Assembly (NCBI RefSeq): GCF_000150275.1
Contig: NW_002060944.1
Coordinates: 2,766,152 to 2,830,151 of the forward strand
DNA length: 64,000 nucleotides
Reading direction: 5' to 3'
Source of the DNA: Trichoplax adhaerens
Lineage: Eukaryota; Placozoa; Uniplacotomia; Trichoplacea; Trichoplacidae
Below are positions 52,432 through 62,813 of this stretch, piece by piece (positions within the stretch are counted from its first letter, which is position 1; every line of letters begins with the position of its first letter). The position numbers and the translations under genes were made by a program. The notes under the pieces were generated by a model. That model made no database searches, had not been told where the DNA came from, and saw nothing but the letters and a program-made list of their open reading frames with translations.

Positions 52432-53820
52432 ATGAAATCTATGCATGATTTTTTTTTTATATCAATAATCATATCATGTGAAATTCTATCTACCATCAAT
52501 GGCAATCCTCGGATAAATCCAAAAGCAAAGTCATGGTCTGAAACTCCCAACACAAGTCATGATTACCAGCGTAGGAACCATATTAATTCTTCGTCAATAC
52601 CTGATGAAAAATGGGACTATATCGAAGTAAGACCTGGAGCGCATATGTTTTGGTGGTTTCATGGTTACATAGGCCAAAGCAAATCACGTCAAGATATACC
52701 ATTAGTTTTATGGATGAATGGCGGACCTGGTGATTCCTCTGTTGGTCGCGGTAGTTTTTATCAGATTGGACCTGTGCAAATGAATCTAACACCTCGTCAA
52801 AATACCTGGTTAAAGCAAGTTAACCTGCTATTTATAGATTATCCAGTTGGTGTAGGATTCAGTTACGTTAGCTATCCATCGGCCTATAGTACAACTGACG
52901 TTCAAGTAGGTCAAGATCTCTATCATGTTATAGCTGAAGTATTAAGAAAAATAACTGCCCTACAAAATGTACCACTTTACATAATTGGTGAATCTTATGG
53001 AGGTAAAATTGGTGCTATCCTTGGCCATCAATTAATTCAAGGCAATTTAGCTGGTCAAATTCAATGTAATTTTCGTGGGACTATTTTAAGTAGTCCATTT
53101 ATATCACCAATGGATACAGCAGCATCATATGGACCCTTTCTTTACGCGATGTCATTGATTGATGATACAGAATTAAATCAATTAAATCAGCATGTGGAAA
53201 AAATAAAATCCTTAATTGCAACTGGTAATAACAAAGAAGCATCACGGCAATTTTATGTTATGCTATACATAATGCTAGAAATGACAGCTAATGTTAATAT
53301 ATACTACGTGCGTATGCATTTTCCTATCAACATCTTTGCTAGATTAGTGAATACGGCCGATGAAAATAGCAGTAATAACAATAATAATCCTAGTGAAATG
53401 TATAAAACGATGAATGGACCCATACGTAAAAAATTAGGTATAATACCTGAAAATATTACATTTGCTGATTCTAATCCTGCTGTTGGATCATACTTGGATC
53501 CAAGCTTCGTTACCGAAGTTACAGAATACGTCGATCATCTATTAGCAGCCAACGTATCTGTCATGATAGTCAACGGCCAGTTTGATGGTATTGTTAATAT
53601 ATTAAGTTACCAAAAATGGTTGAAAAAGCTGAAATGGAGTCATTTAAATCAATTCTCGAATACCCAAAAATTACCTGTTTATGATTCGAACGAACGTATA
53701 GTTGGATATAAGCAAAGCTATAAAAATTTAGAATACTGTACTATATTAGATACTGGACATTCACCAACATTAAGGATCCCTTATAAATTAATGGAGCCAT
53801 TTCAACCTGGTTTGACTTAA
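52432..53820 (+). CDS. Secreted serine carboxypeptidase (S10, SCPEP1-like)
   Basis: Single-exon gene, 462 aa; human SCPEP1 is of similar length. Residues 1-24 form a signal peptide (FFFISIIISCEIL core). The S10 fold follows: the VRPGAHMFWWFHGY start typical of retinoid-inducible serine carboxypeptidases, the oxyanion segment MNGGPGDSSVG, FIDYPVGVGFSYV, the catalytic Ser188 in IIGESYGGK, Asp385 in NGQFDGIV, and His443 in DTGHSP. MNGPIRKKLGIIPE is shared almost exactly with SCPEP1. The enzyme is expected to remove C-terminal residues from peptides in lysosome-like or extracellular acidic compartments. The His loop reads GHSPTLR rather than GHMVP. A paralog lies 2.7 kb downstream in the same orientation. 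Confidence 0.93.
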   Translation: MKSMHDFFFISIIISCEILSTINGNPRINPKAKSWSETPNTSHDYQRRNHINSSSIPDEKWDYIEVRPGAHMFWWFHGYIGQSKSRQDIPLVLWMNGGPGDSSVGRGSFYQIGPVQMNLTPRQNTWLKQVNLLFIDYPVGVGFSYVSYPSAYSTTDVQVGQDLYHVIAEVLRKITALQNVPLYIIGESYGGKIGAILGHQLIQGNLAGQIQCNFRGTILSSPFISPMDTAASYGPFLYAMSLIDDTELNQLNQHVEKIKSLIATGNNKEASRQFYVMLYIMLEMTANVNIYYVRMHFPINIFARLVNTADENSSNNNNNPSEMYKTMNGPIRKKLGIIPENITFADSNPAVGSYLDPSFVTEVTEYVDHLLAANVSVMIVNGQFDGIVNILSYQKWLKKLKWSHLNQFSNTQKLPVYDSNERIVGYKQSYKNLEYCTILDTGHSPTLRIPYKLMEPFQPGLT

Positions 53821-56484
53821 TCTTAAGGTAGCATATTTAAGCGTATATGAGTATCTTATTTAAAGTCATAATGTATCACGTTATAACTAAATTATAAAAT
53901 TTGAATGTAAAATCGTGATTAATAAGTTCTGATATTAAGACATGACTGTTGAAAATTCGCCTTAAATTGCTTTAATTTTGGCGCTAGAGCAGTACGTCAA
54001 AAATTTAGAGTACATGTATATGGTTTCTTGCCACTTCGAGTTACTATAATGCTAAGCCGTTTATTAATTTCTCAATTACACGATATATAAAAGAGTAATT
54101 CAAACTATTGATGTAAAGCATGAGATTGATTTGTTCTCTAGCTATTTTTGTGATATTAACGAGGTTTCTATTTACGTATTTAAAACATTATAACTCTTTA
54201 CATATTGGAGCACTGCCCAAATTAGCTTTAAGATTAAAATTACTGTATTGTACGAAAATTGATCAATTGAACGTTTGATTGTAAGATTGTGTAAGTGTAT
54301 ATTACAGATAATTACAGTACGAATTGTAGTAATTCTATTGAGATGTTTATGTTAACGTTCTGAGACTCAGATAGATTGTGCTGAGTATGTTATCAATATG
54401 TCTTTAGGATTAAGTAATAATATGGTTATCGGCAACCGCATTACGAAGATTGATAAATAAAGAGAACATCTGAAAAATAGAATTTACTACATCGTAAAGT
54501 GAAAATTCATTTTTGTTCTTCAAACTAATTAAAGATCATATACCTGATGCAATTATTAGCAATGTGAGCTCTGTAAGGGTAATGATATGCTGCAATAATC
54601 TGAAGATTGAAAAATAAATTAACGCGGTGTATCTGTTATCTAGACTCGAAATTAAGTATCTATCCATATACCTATAAAGTTGTAAAACACAAGTGATAGA
54701 AATTGTTGTGTATTTGTTACACTACTAGTATTAACCAAGTCTGAGAATCAGATATACGACAGAAATAATTGCGTAAGGGTAATACTTTTGTACATAGAAG
54801 GGGCTAATTTAGCATATCTCAACAGTTGTTTTACCGTAATTAATGTGCCTAATACATATACGAACATATCCTGTTCGATTATGCATAGCCTCTTTAATTA
54901 CAAAGTACATTCATTTTACAATCTTAATAAATTGACAAGCTTCAGGATGATTATTTATATCATCTACTGCGATTGTGAACTGCTTTCAAGTTTTGAAGAA
55001 GACAAGAGTTAAATATCGTAAGCTATTAGTACTAGATAGATAGTGATATTTTGATTATAATTGTCTAATACCAATATATAGATATGTAAAAATTGTTTTG
55101 GGAATAGCAAAATTAATTTGTACCCTTGCATTAGACTCAGTAAGTTGTATCCTATATCTACAAAAAGATTAGCGCTAGATGCAGATTGTGTCTGACTTCT
55201 TAAGTAGATAAATTAATAGATTAAAGAAGTTTAGCATCTAATATAGGATAAATTCAAATATTACGGCAGATTTTTCATAATCATCTTTAAGTACAGCTAT
55301 TGAAAGTCATAATTTAGCAGCCTATGCAATAGAGATGATATTGTTCAAATAAATATAACGTTATCTACATGCAATATGTCGTGTTAGCTAATAGATGGTC
55401 ATTACTTAATTATCTAGAAAACAATTCATCGCACTTTTTGCAGCGACAGTTTAGGTGCCGTATAATTTAATTTATCTAATTTTTTTCAATATATTCTAAA
55501 TGCCAGATCGGTGATCTATGCCCTAACAAATAACCTACTATAAACAATTTTAGTTCGGATACTGTAATGCAGTTTAAAATACTCGTATAATATAAACTTT
55601 TAAAAAAGTCTTGATTCTAGCGGATGTATATATTATGGTGGCCTACATTGCCAGTCACATAGTACTAGTATTAATTGCAACTACTGTTATATTATCAAGT
55701 AAATTGTTATGATTTTAGTCAAATGTTTATACAATACATTGACCTGTACTAAAGTATTCGCTTGACGAAAATAACCCTTCCGAGATCTGTTAGTAAATAA
55801 TGCTAAAGTCCAAAATTTCACTTCTTGTATTCTAATCAACCCTAAATTTACCTATTAAATGACTATCTTACTGAAAACTTAGCATCTATCATCAAAAAAC
55901 AAAAACCCAATTGCCGTATGTATACTAATGTAATTGTGTTTGATTTACAACAGTTCTTCATAAAAGTGCATTAAAAAGATAAAATGCCATTTGATCTATT
56001 AGAGGAGGTGTACTGATTATAATTATTGAACCTTTCAATCGCAGTGATGCAGCTAATCATAAAATGATCTTCATTACATCCGATAATATTTTAGGAATGT
56101 TAAATATCACCTATAGCATATTTATCTAAGCTAAAGATCATAGAATAAATAAAGATCTACATCTACAAGATTTTTTAATTGTTTATTGGATTTACAGGAA
56201 ATTGCTGAGATAGCCATGCCGCTATTTTAGGATACAGAGGAGAAAGATGTAGCATTTAATTTATTAATTAGATAACAAAAACAACATCACTTTTCTATTT
56301 ACGTTATACATCTAATATAAGTAATCATATAATTTATAAACTTGGTAAACTAAAGTTGGTAAAATTCCCTGACATATTATTTTCTTATAAAGTAAAAAAA
56401 TTTTGACTGATGATAATTACTGACGCTAAGAAATCAGCTTGGAGTTTCAAGTATTAATTTTATTAAGCGGATGATAATGTTATC
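53821..56484. other. Intergenic spacer between the two carboxypeptidases
   Basis: 2.66 kb of AT-rich DNA. No coding exon, RNA gene or strong repeat is seen; the frame at 54788-55012 has no recognisable feature. Confidence 0.55.
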
Positions 56485-57975
56485 ATGGAGAAACCTGTAG
56501 CGAAACCTAAATCTAATTTAAGCTCCTATTGCCCATCTAAAACAATTATAATAGCAATTGCTATAAGTATTATTATCATATTAGCCATAATTATCCCTAT
56601 TTTTATCGTATTCGGAAAACCATATCAACTTCAGGGAACAAGTTCCGTAACTGATAGTTACAGCCCAAGCCAAACTACCTCTAACCCAACAACTGCAACA
56701 ACCACAGTACCTTCAAGTTCTCCTCAAACTTCATATAAACCAATTCTTAGTATACCTGATGAGTTATGGGGGTATTATGAAGTCCGTCCTGGTGCTCATA
56801 TGTTTTGGTGGTTTTATGGCTATCGTGGTAGTCAATTACGCTCCCAGATGCCACTAATATTGTGGATGAGTGGTGGACCAGGCTATTCATCTGTAGGTAA
56901 AGGAAATTTTGGTCAGGTAGGGCCAATTCAGTTGGATCTAAAACCCCGAAACAAGACGTTGATTAAACGTGCTAACGTGCTATTTATTGATTATCCAGTT
57001 GGTACAGGATTCAGTTACGTCGATAAAATGTCTGCATATAGTCGTTCTGACAATGAGGTTGCCCAAGATTTATATCGTACATTTGCGCATGTTTTACATT
57101 TGCTGCCTTCTTTACAATTATTGCCATTTCATCTTGTTGCAGAATCATATGGTGGCAAGATAGGTTCAATGTTTGGTAATTTATTATTACAGGCTAAAAA
57201 AGAGGGTCGAATTCAATGCAACTTTATTAGTTGCATCCTAAGTAGTCCATTGCTTTCTACAGCCGATACCATCGAATTTGCAGGACCTTACCTAAATGCG
57301 TTCTCACTTATTGACGCTATGCAATCGCAACAACTACTGAATCAGGCGAACAGCATAAAACAATATCTTCAGCAGAAACGAGGCATTGATGCAACAGCGG
57401 TTTTAGAGCAATCATTAGAACGTATGGTTAACATTAGTAGCAAAGCTAATCTTCATAATGTAATTAACTACTTATCCGAGAATCCTTTTACTACCTTAGT
57501 AAAGCGCAATTACACCGACATACAAAGCTTACAAAATAATCCTACCATAGCTCCAACAGCCGCCTATGCAGTTATGAATAACCAAATCCGTCATAAGCTA
57601 GGCATTGTACCAAGGCATGTTAAATTCGCCTCCAGTAACATTTTAGTTTATGCTCTATTAAGAGAATCAATCTGTTATCCATCTATTGCTAATGCAGAAG
57701 CAATTCTAAATGCAAATGTCTCTGTTTTAATTATCAATGGTCAATTTGATGCTTTCGTTAACGGGATAAGTTTGCAAAAAACCATAAAAAAGATTAATTG
57801 GCCTTACATGAAATTATTTCAATCGAGCAAAAAGGCTGTGATGAAAGACGATGCTGGAAGAATAGTTGGTTTCATCAAGAAATATCGTAATCTTTCTTTT
57901 ATGACTATGATAGACAAAGGTCATTCACCAATTCTATCAGTTCCTGATTCGTATATCGGAAGCGTTCAGAATTAG
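56485..57975 (+). CDS. Membrane-anchored (type II) serine carboxypeptidase, SCPEP1-like paralog
   Basis: Single-exon gene, 496 aa. In place of a cleavable signal it has a short Lys-containing N-terminus, a long uncharged Ile-rich segment at about residues 19-44, and a Ser/Thr/Pro-rich stalk (about 50-85), as in type II membrane enzymes. The S10 domain then follows the neighbour closely: VRPGAHMFWWFYGY, MSGGPGYSSVG, FIDYPVGTGFSYV, Ser221 in AESYGGK, Asp422 in NGQFDAFV, His480 in DKGHSP, and MNNQIRHKLGIVP. The triad is complete, so activity is likely. Topology is inferred: catalytic domain outside or in the organelle lumen. It could instead use the Ile-rich segment as an unusually long signal peptide. 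Confidence 0.92.
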   Translation: MEKPVAKPKSNLSSYCPSKTIIIAIAISIIIILAIIIPIFIVFGKPYQLQGTSSVTDSYSPSQTTSNPTTATTTVPSSSPQTSYKPILSIPDELWGYYEVRPGAHMFWWFYGYRGSQLRSQMPLILWMSGGPGYSSVGKGNFGQVGPIQLDLKPRNKTLIKRANVLFIDYPVGTGFSYVDKMSAYSRSDNEVAQDLYRTFAHVLHLLPSLQLLPFHLVAESYGGKIGSMFGNLLLQAKKEGRIQCNFISCILSSPLLSTADTIEFAGPYLNAFSLIDAMQSQQLLNQANSIKQYLQQKRGIDATAVLEQSLERMVNISSKANLHNVINYLSENPFTTLVKRNYTDIQSLQNNPTIAPTAAYAVMNNQIRHKLGIVPRHVKFASSNILVYALLRESICYPSIANAEAILNANVSVLIINGQFDAFVNGISLQKTIKKINWPYMKLFQSSKKAVMKDDAGRIVGFIKKYRNLSFMTMIDKGHSPILSVPDSYIGSVQN

Positions 57976-58040
57976 AAATTAAGCATTAACATTAGTTATT
58001 TATTTATATACTTGATATAAAGAATCGCTTGTCGTTAACT

Positions 58041-58046
58041 AATAAA
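58041..58046 (+). terminator. Poly(A) signal of the second carboxypeptidase
   Basis: AATAAA 66 nt past the stop codon. Confidence 0.5.
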
Positions 58047-58316
58047 ATATTTTCGGTAATGCTTTTATTTAATTTTATACATTTCAAATTTTAGCTAAAT
58101 TTACACGCTATCATTACCTCAAATAAATCCGTTTCTGTATTTATAGATACCCAAATACATGCAAGCGTAGCTCGAATTATACTGTAGAGAGCCTTATAAT
58201 TTTAATCGTGCTAACCTTTTTTCCTTATTGTATACGGCGTTAACTCTAAAATCTTCGAATTAGAATGAAACTAAAGTAACCAAAGTAATAATAAATTAAT
58301 AATTCTCAGCTTTTTA

Positions 58317-58376
58317 AAAATTTAGGTACTAAACCGTTTTGGTATACAAAACGGATAATTCATATCCCTAAATTTT
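58317..58376. repeat. 60-nt nested inverted repeat
   Basis: Outer arms AAAATTTAGG (58317-58326) and CCTAAATTTT (58367-58376), inner arms CCGTTTTG (58334-58341) and CAAAACGG (58347-58354) around GTATA. It is a nested stem-loop in intergenic DNA 0.34 kb past the carboxypeptidase stop; a short MITE-like element or an RNA hairpin is possible. Confidence 0.6.
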
Positions 58377-59027
58377 AGCAAACCTTGGTATCATAAGAAA
58401 ATATACCGTACGTATTATTACTGTGAAATCATTAAATCATTCATTGTAAATTGCCTCACTGTATAATTATCAAAGAGTCATACTTTTTCCAATAAATTCA
58501 CTGTTTCATAAAATTTATGAAGGAGAATAATGGTAAGAAAGCTTCTGTATGTGATCGAAAGCGATCACCGTAGTGTAGTTATTCAATGCAATATGTACTG
58601 TACATTCGTATCCGTTTATTGGACTATATTCCGAAGCTCCTTTTTGCAATGTCGACTATCGAGTAAATATGAAGCATAGTACTATAAAAGTCAGCCAGTG
58701 CTGATACTTAAAGTGAACTATGGTTGAATAATGAGCATTCCTTTGTGCACACTTTAAATCTAGTTTAATGACTAAATTTAAGCAGAACTTGAAGAACTCT
58801 GTGAATCTGCAAAGCACTGCAGTGTGAACTGATGTACTGCACTGTAAACGATGTATTGCATGTACGATTGCATCTAGTATAATCAGCGTTGACGTAAATT
58901 TCAACCTTTCTTGGATGGCTTAATGCACAATGCAGATCAAGTCTGATCGAATTAGGATGAAATTTGCATTTTTATCCACATTGATTGACCCATTTAAAAA
59001 AAACAATATAATTTATTTACGTAATTC

Positions 59028-59060
59028 CCCTATTTTCCCTATTCAGCAGGGAAAATAGGG
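59028..59060. repeat. Perfect 13-bp inverted repeat with a 7-nt loop
   Basis: CCCTATTTTCCCT (59028-59040), loop ATTCAGC, then AGGGAAAATAGGG (59048-59060). This is a strong stem-loop with no associated gene in intergenic DNA. Confidence 0.8.
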
Positions 59061-59110
59061 TAAATTCTAGTCTACAGTAAATCGAGCATTCGACTATCCT
59101 CATCGAAAGC

Positions 59111-59281
59111 AGATAAATTTACTGCATTAAACCAATTTTACGGTGTATAGGATTGAACGCTGTAAAATATTCAATCTACCCTCGTAAAATCAAAACAGAT
59201 ACTTTACTGCATTCGATTAATTTTACAATATATAGGATTGAAGGCTGCAAAGTATTCCATTCATCCTCATAATATCCAATC
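59111..59281. repeat. Two diverged tandem copies of an ~86-bp unit
   Basis: Copies begin AGATAAATTTACTGCATT at 59111 and AGATACTTTACTGCATT at 59197. Both contain TATAGGATTGAA followed by a TCAATCTACCCTC/TCATCCTC-like end. Confidence 0.65.
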
Positions 59282-59345
59282 TATATATTGATATTGTTTC
59301 CATCCTATACAGTTACTGCCTATAGACCCATCTTAATCGATGACT

Positions 59346-59872
59346 ACTGTACACAGTGTACAGTACTGTACAGTACTTTACAGTAGTTATCCAGGCACGG
59401 TACTTATACTGTACTGTACTGTACTGTACTGTACTGTACAGTACACTTGTACAGTACCGTGCCTGGATAAGGCGTGTACTGTACACTGTGTTATCCTGTC
59501 ACCACAGTACTGTACTCCTGTACAGTGTACAGTACACTCACAGTACAGTGTACAGTACTCAAAGTTTTACATACTGTACTGTACAGTACTGTACTCTACT
59601 GTAATGTACAGTATTGTCGCATACAGTATACTGTACTGTACAGTAGTATACGGTAGAATATTGTACAGTACTGTACTGTACTGTACTGTACAGTAGTTAT
59701 CCTATCACCACAGTACGGTACAGTACAGTACAGTACTGTACAGTGTACAGTACAGTATTCAAAGTTTTTACATACTGTACTGTACACTGTACTGTTCTGT
59801 ACCGTACTGTACTGTACAGTACAGTACGGTATTGTCACATACTGTATACTGTACAGTAGAATATTGTATCAT
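59346..59872. repeat. GTAC-palindrome array 2 with a 206-bp duplication
   Basis: Same TACTG/CAGTA composition as the array at 50601. Two larger units start TTATCCTGTCACCACAGTAC (59491) and TTATCCTATCACCACAGTAC (59697), a 206-bp period. Left of these lies a perfect 18-bp inverted repeat (TTATCCAGGCACGGTACT at 59387-59404; its complement at 59453-59470) around a (TACTG)n core. The array ends about 115 bp before the UBXN6 ATG. Confidence 0.92.
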
Positions 59873-59985
59873 CGTTGAAGCTATTGACGCTGAGTATCTG
59901 AGTAATCGTGGTTATAATGGCTGGGGCCTACTGTACGGTACCGTAAAATGTACTAGATTGATGACACAACTGGTCTAATTAAAAC

Positions 59986-62813
59986 ATGGATGCAGTCAAG
60001 AATTACTTTAAGAAAAAAAACTTAGACAGAAAATTTAAAAGGGCTGGTGATGGTCATGTATTAGCGGAAGAATCAGAGCCAAAGGTAAACGATCCTTTAA
60101 AAGTGGAAGCCCGTATTCAACCGACATCGGATGCTTCGCGTGCTGGCCAAGCAGCTATAGCCAGACTTGACAATCAATCAAAGAAGAGTCAAGTCAAATA
60201 CAGGGAACCATATTCTGATGCCAACACATCCAATGTACCCACAACTACAAATGACAGGATAAGTCAAAAGGTAGATGCTGTTTCGTATAAAGATACAGAA
60301 AGAGGAGCAGCTGGTAAGCAGTGCATACCATTTATTTTACTTTAAAATAATCCTAACATTTCGTAGTGGATCTACAATTTATCATGTTAATGAAGGTATC
60401 AAAGCATATCAGTAAAGACGAGTAAAACTAGTTTTTCATTACTACAGTAGTGACCGTTTGAACGAAAGTAAACATAACTACGATACATAAACTGCTCATA
60501 GTATTACAGTTTCCTATCATCAACTGCCTTTTATATATCGTACTGGATGTATTATTGTTCCCACCAGTGAAAGAGCTATTTCTGTACAAACTTCCATTTT
60601 TGAATATTCATACAGTAAACTCCAGCAAATACACTACTGTACTATCATAAAGCAACTCATAGACTTGTAGAGATACATTATAATCTTAAATGTTATTTAC
60701 TAAATATATGATTTCATTCTATGATATATGAAAATGTAGCCTCCAATGCGCGTGCTGGCTCTGATCAAGCCCAGGTAAATGGCCATACGGAAATGCATGA
60801 CCGAAAAATTTAGTTCTGTAAATATATTATCGAACTGGTGCTTAAAATCTTACATTCTATGCATGATTTCGTCTTAGACATTGAATGAGCCGGTTACCAT
60901 TTAAGTATTGATAGTATAAATATTTTATCCTTAGGCTTTAATCGAGGTGCAAAGAGTGATTCTTGTCTGTCCATTTTGTAAAAGAAGCAAAACTAATAGT
61001 GAAATCCAAGATTGTATGAGATCGTGCTTGAATGAGGTATCAACATTTTAACTACACGCCAACTGAATAATTCATGGTTATTCAGAACACTTTCTTAAAT
61101 TACTTATTGCCATAGATCCAACATATAGTAGTTATATATGATTTGTAAGACCACTTCTAGTATTGCTTCCAATTTAAGCTTCTCTACAATATATACAGTA
61201 AAATCTTTCATATCCTATGTAGTGGCATAAAACGGATCCCATAGAAGCTGCTGCATCTCGCATTAAAACACTAAATCGTAAGGAAGCTGTTGATACTTCC
61301 GTAGCAACGTTAAGCAAGTAAGAATAAAACAAATACGTAATTTTGCGCATTTTTCAAATACCGCTCTGGTTTCTATAAATTTTACTTTGCGTTAGATGTG
61401 CGACCTTTTACATAGGTAACCTAACTCTTGCTCACTTAAATTCGATTAGGTACATAAATAACATTATAGCTGATCCTGCTACTGAAAAATACCGAAAAAT
61501 CCGCTCTAGTAATAAAATCTTCCAGGTCAGTTATGCTTAATATCCGAATGGATCAATTCGGTCTTGCTACTAAATTTTATTGAGATACGAGTTACAACAC
61601 TGTATTAGCCAGATGGCGGATATTATCAGCAATAGATACGTATCATTAACGATGCCATTACTGTTTATCACCTAACAGGAAAAAGTTGCTGACGTTGAAG
61701 GGAGTACTTCGTTTTTATTGTCATTAGGATTTACCTTGCAGCGCTTACCATTTCAAGGTTTATCACCTTTACTTGTGTAGGAACTGTTTTGTGTTAAAAA
61801 TGTCGATAAATGTATTCACGTGCTTGTTATTCTGCTAATATAGATAGTGAAGAAGACTTTTATTATCTTGATCGTGAAAAAATAGTCGACGTCGATGTGC
61901 TGAAAGCGGCATTACTAATTTTAACATCCGCTGAGGCTAAAAAGCCTACATTAGACAAAGATATGCGCGTTTATCGAGCAGCGAGTGCTGCACCCAAAGT
62001 CGAGTTGCCGTCTGAATTTTATACAATATTGGCCTCAGAGTTAAAGCAAGAACAAACCCAAAAGTAAACATTGCAAAGACATAGTACAAGCTAGTTGCTG
62101 ATATACGCACTTTAATCTTTATGATTAGCAATCAAGATCCATTGCTATATTCAAAATACTTATAATCTCTTCTACAGATCGAAAGCTGCAGCTCTAGAAT
62201 CTGAGCTGAGAACTAAAGCCATGCGAAAAAGAGATGAAGGAAGAATTTCTCGCCATTATTTATATACTATTATTCGCGTAAAATTTCCAGATGATGTTTT
62301 AATACAAGGTATGACCCCTGATTATTAGCTCGAATGTTACGCTACCCTAATTACAGATGGTACCGTCTTCCTTTGTAATTTTAAGTGCGATAGCAGCTTA
62401 TATTTTTCACTACTTGTTCTTAGGTACTTTTCATAGCAACGATGCGCTAGCAATGGTATTCGAATTTATCAATTCTTGTTTATGCAACGATGCCATCGTT
62501 TATACACTTTCGACCTCAATAGGAAAGAAGCTCGATAATGACAAAGCAACCTTGTCCAAATTAGATTTAGTAAGTAGCGCAGTGATACATTTATATACTT
62601 TCTCTTTCTTGCTATTAGGATATTCATAGTCACATTTCAATGTTTTATCACTGATGCACTCTCAACTTTCATTAGGTACCTTCATGTGTCTTACATGTAT
62701 CATGGGATGTATCAATTATGGCTGAGTTACAAGCAGTTGGCCTTCTAGAACCAAGCCAAAAATTTTACTATCTTAAAAATAGTGTTAAATTTCTGATTCA
62801 GGAGCTCCATTAA
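59986..62813 (+). CDS. UBXN6: UBXN6 (UBXD1), p97/VCP cofactor
   Basis: Ten exons: 59986-60313, 60740-60774, 60935-61036, 61223-61317, 61450-61525, 61679-61757, 61844-62063, 62178-62308, 62424-62569, 62676-62813; 1350 nt, 449 aa (human 441). The N-terminus (NYFKKKNLDRKFKRAGDGH) matches the conserved UBXN6 start used in p97 N-domain contact. A VCPFCKRS segment corresponds to human TCPLTG. A PUB domain spans about residues 157-238 (WHKTDPIEAA, KYRKIRSSNKIFQ, FLLSLGF). A helical linker follows (LPSEFYTILASELK). The C-terminal UBX domain is at about 332-415 (YTIIRVKFPDDVLIQGTF), and as in human UBXN6 it lacks the FPR p97-binding loop (STSIGKKLDNDKATL). The protein targets p97 to ubiquitinated cargo at endolysosomes and mitochondria. 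A GTAC array abuts the 5' side. Confidence 0.95.
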
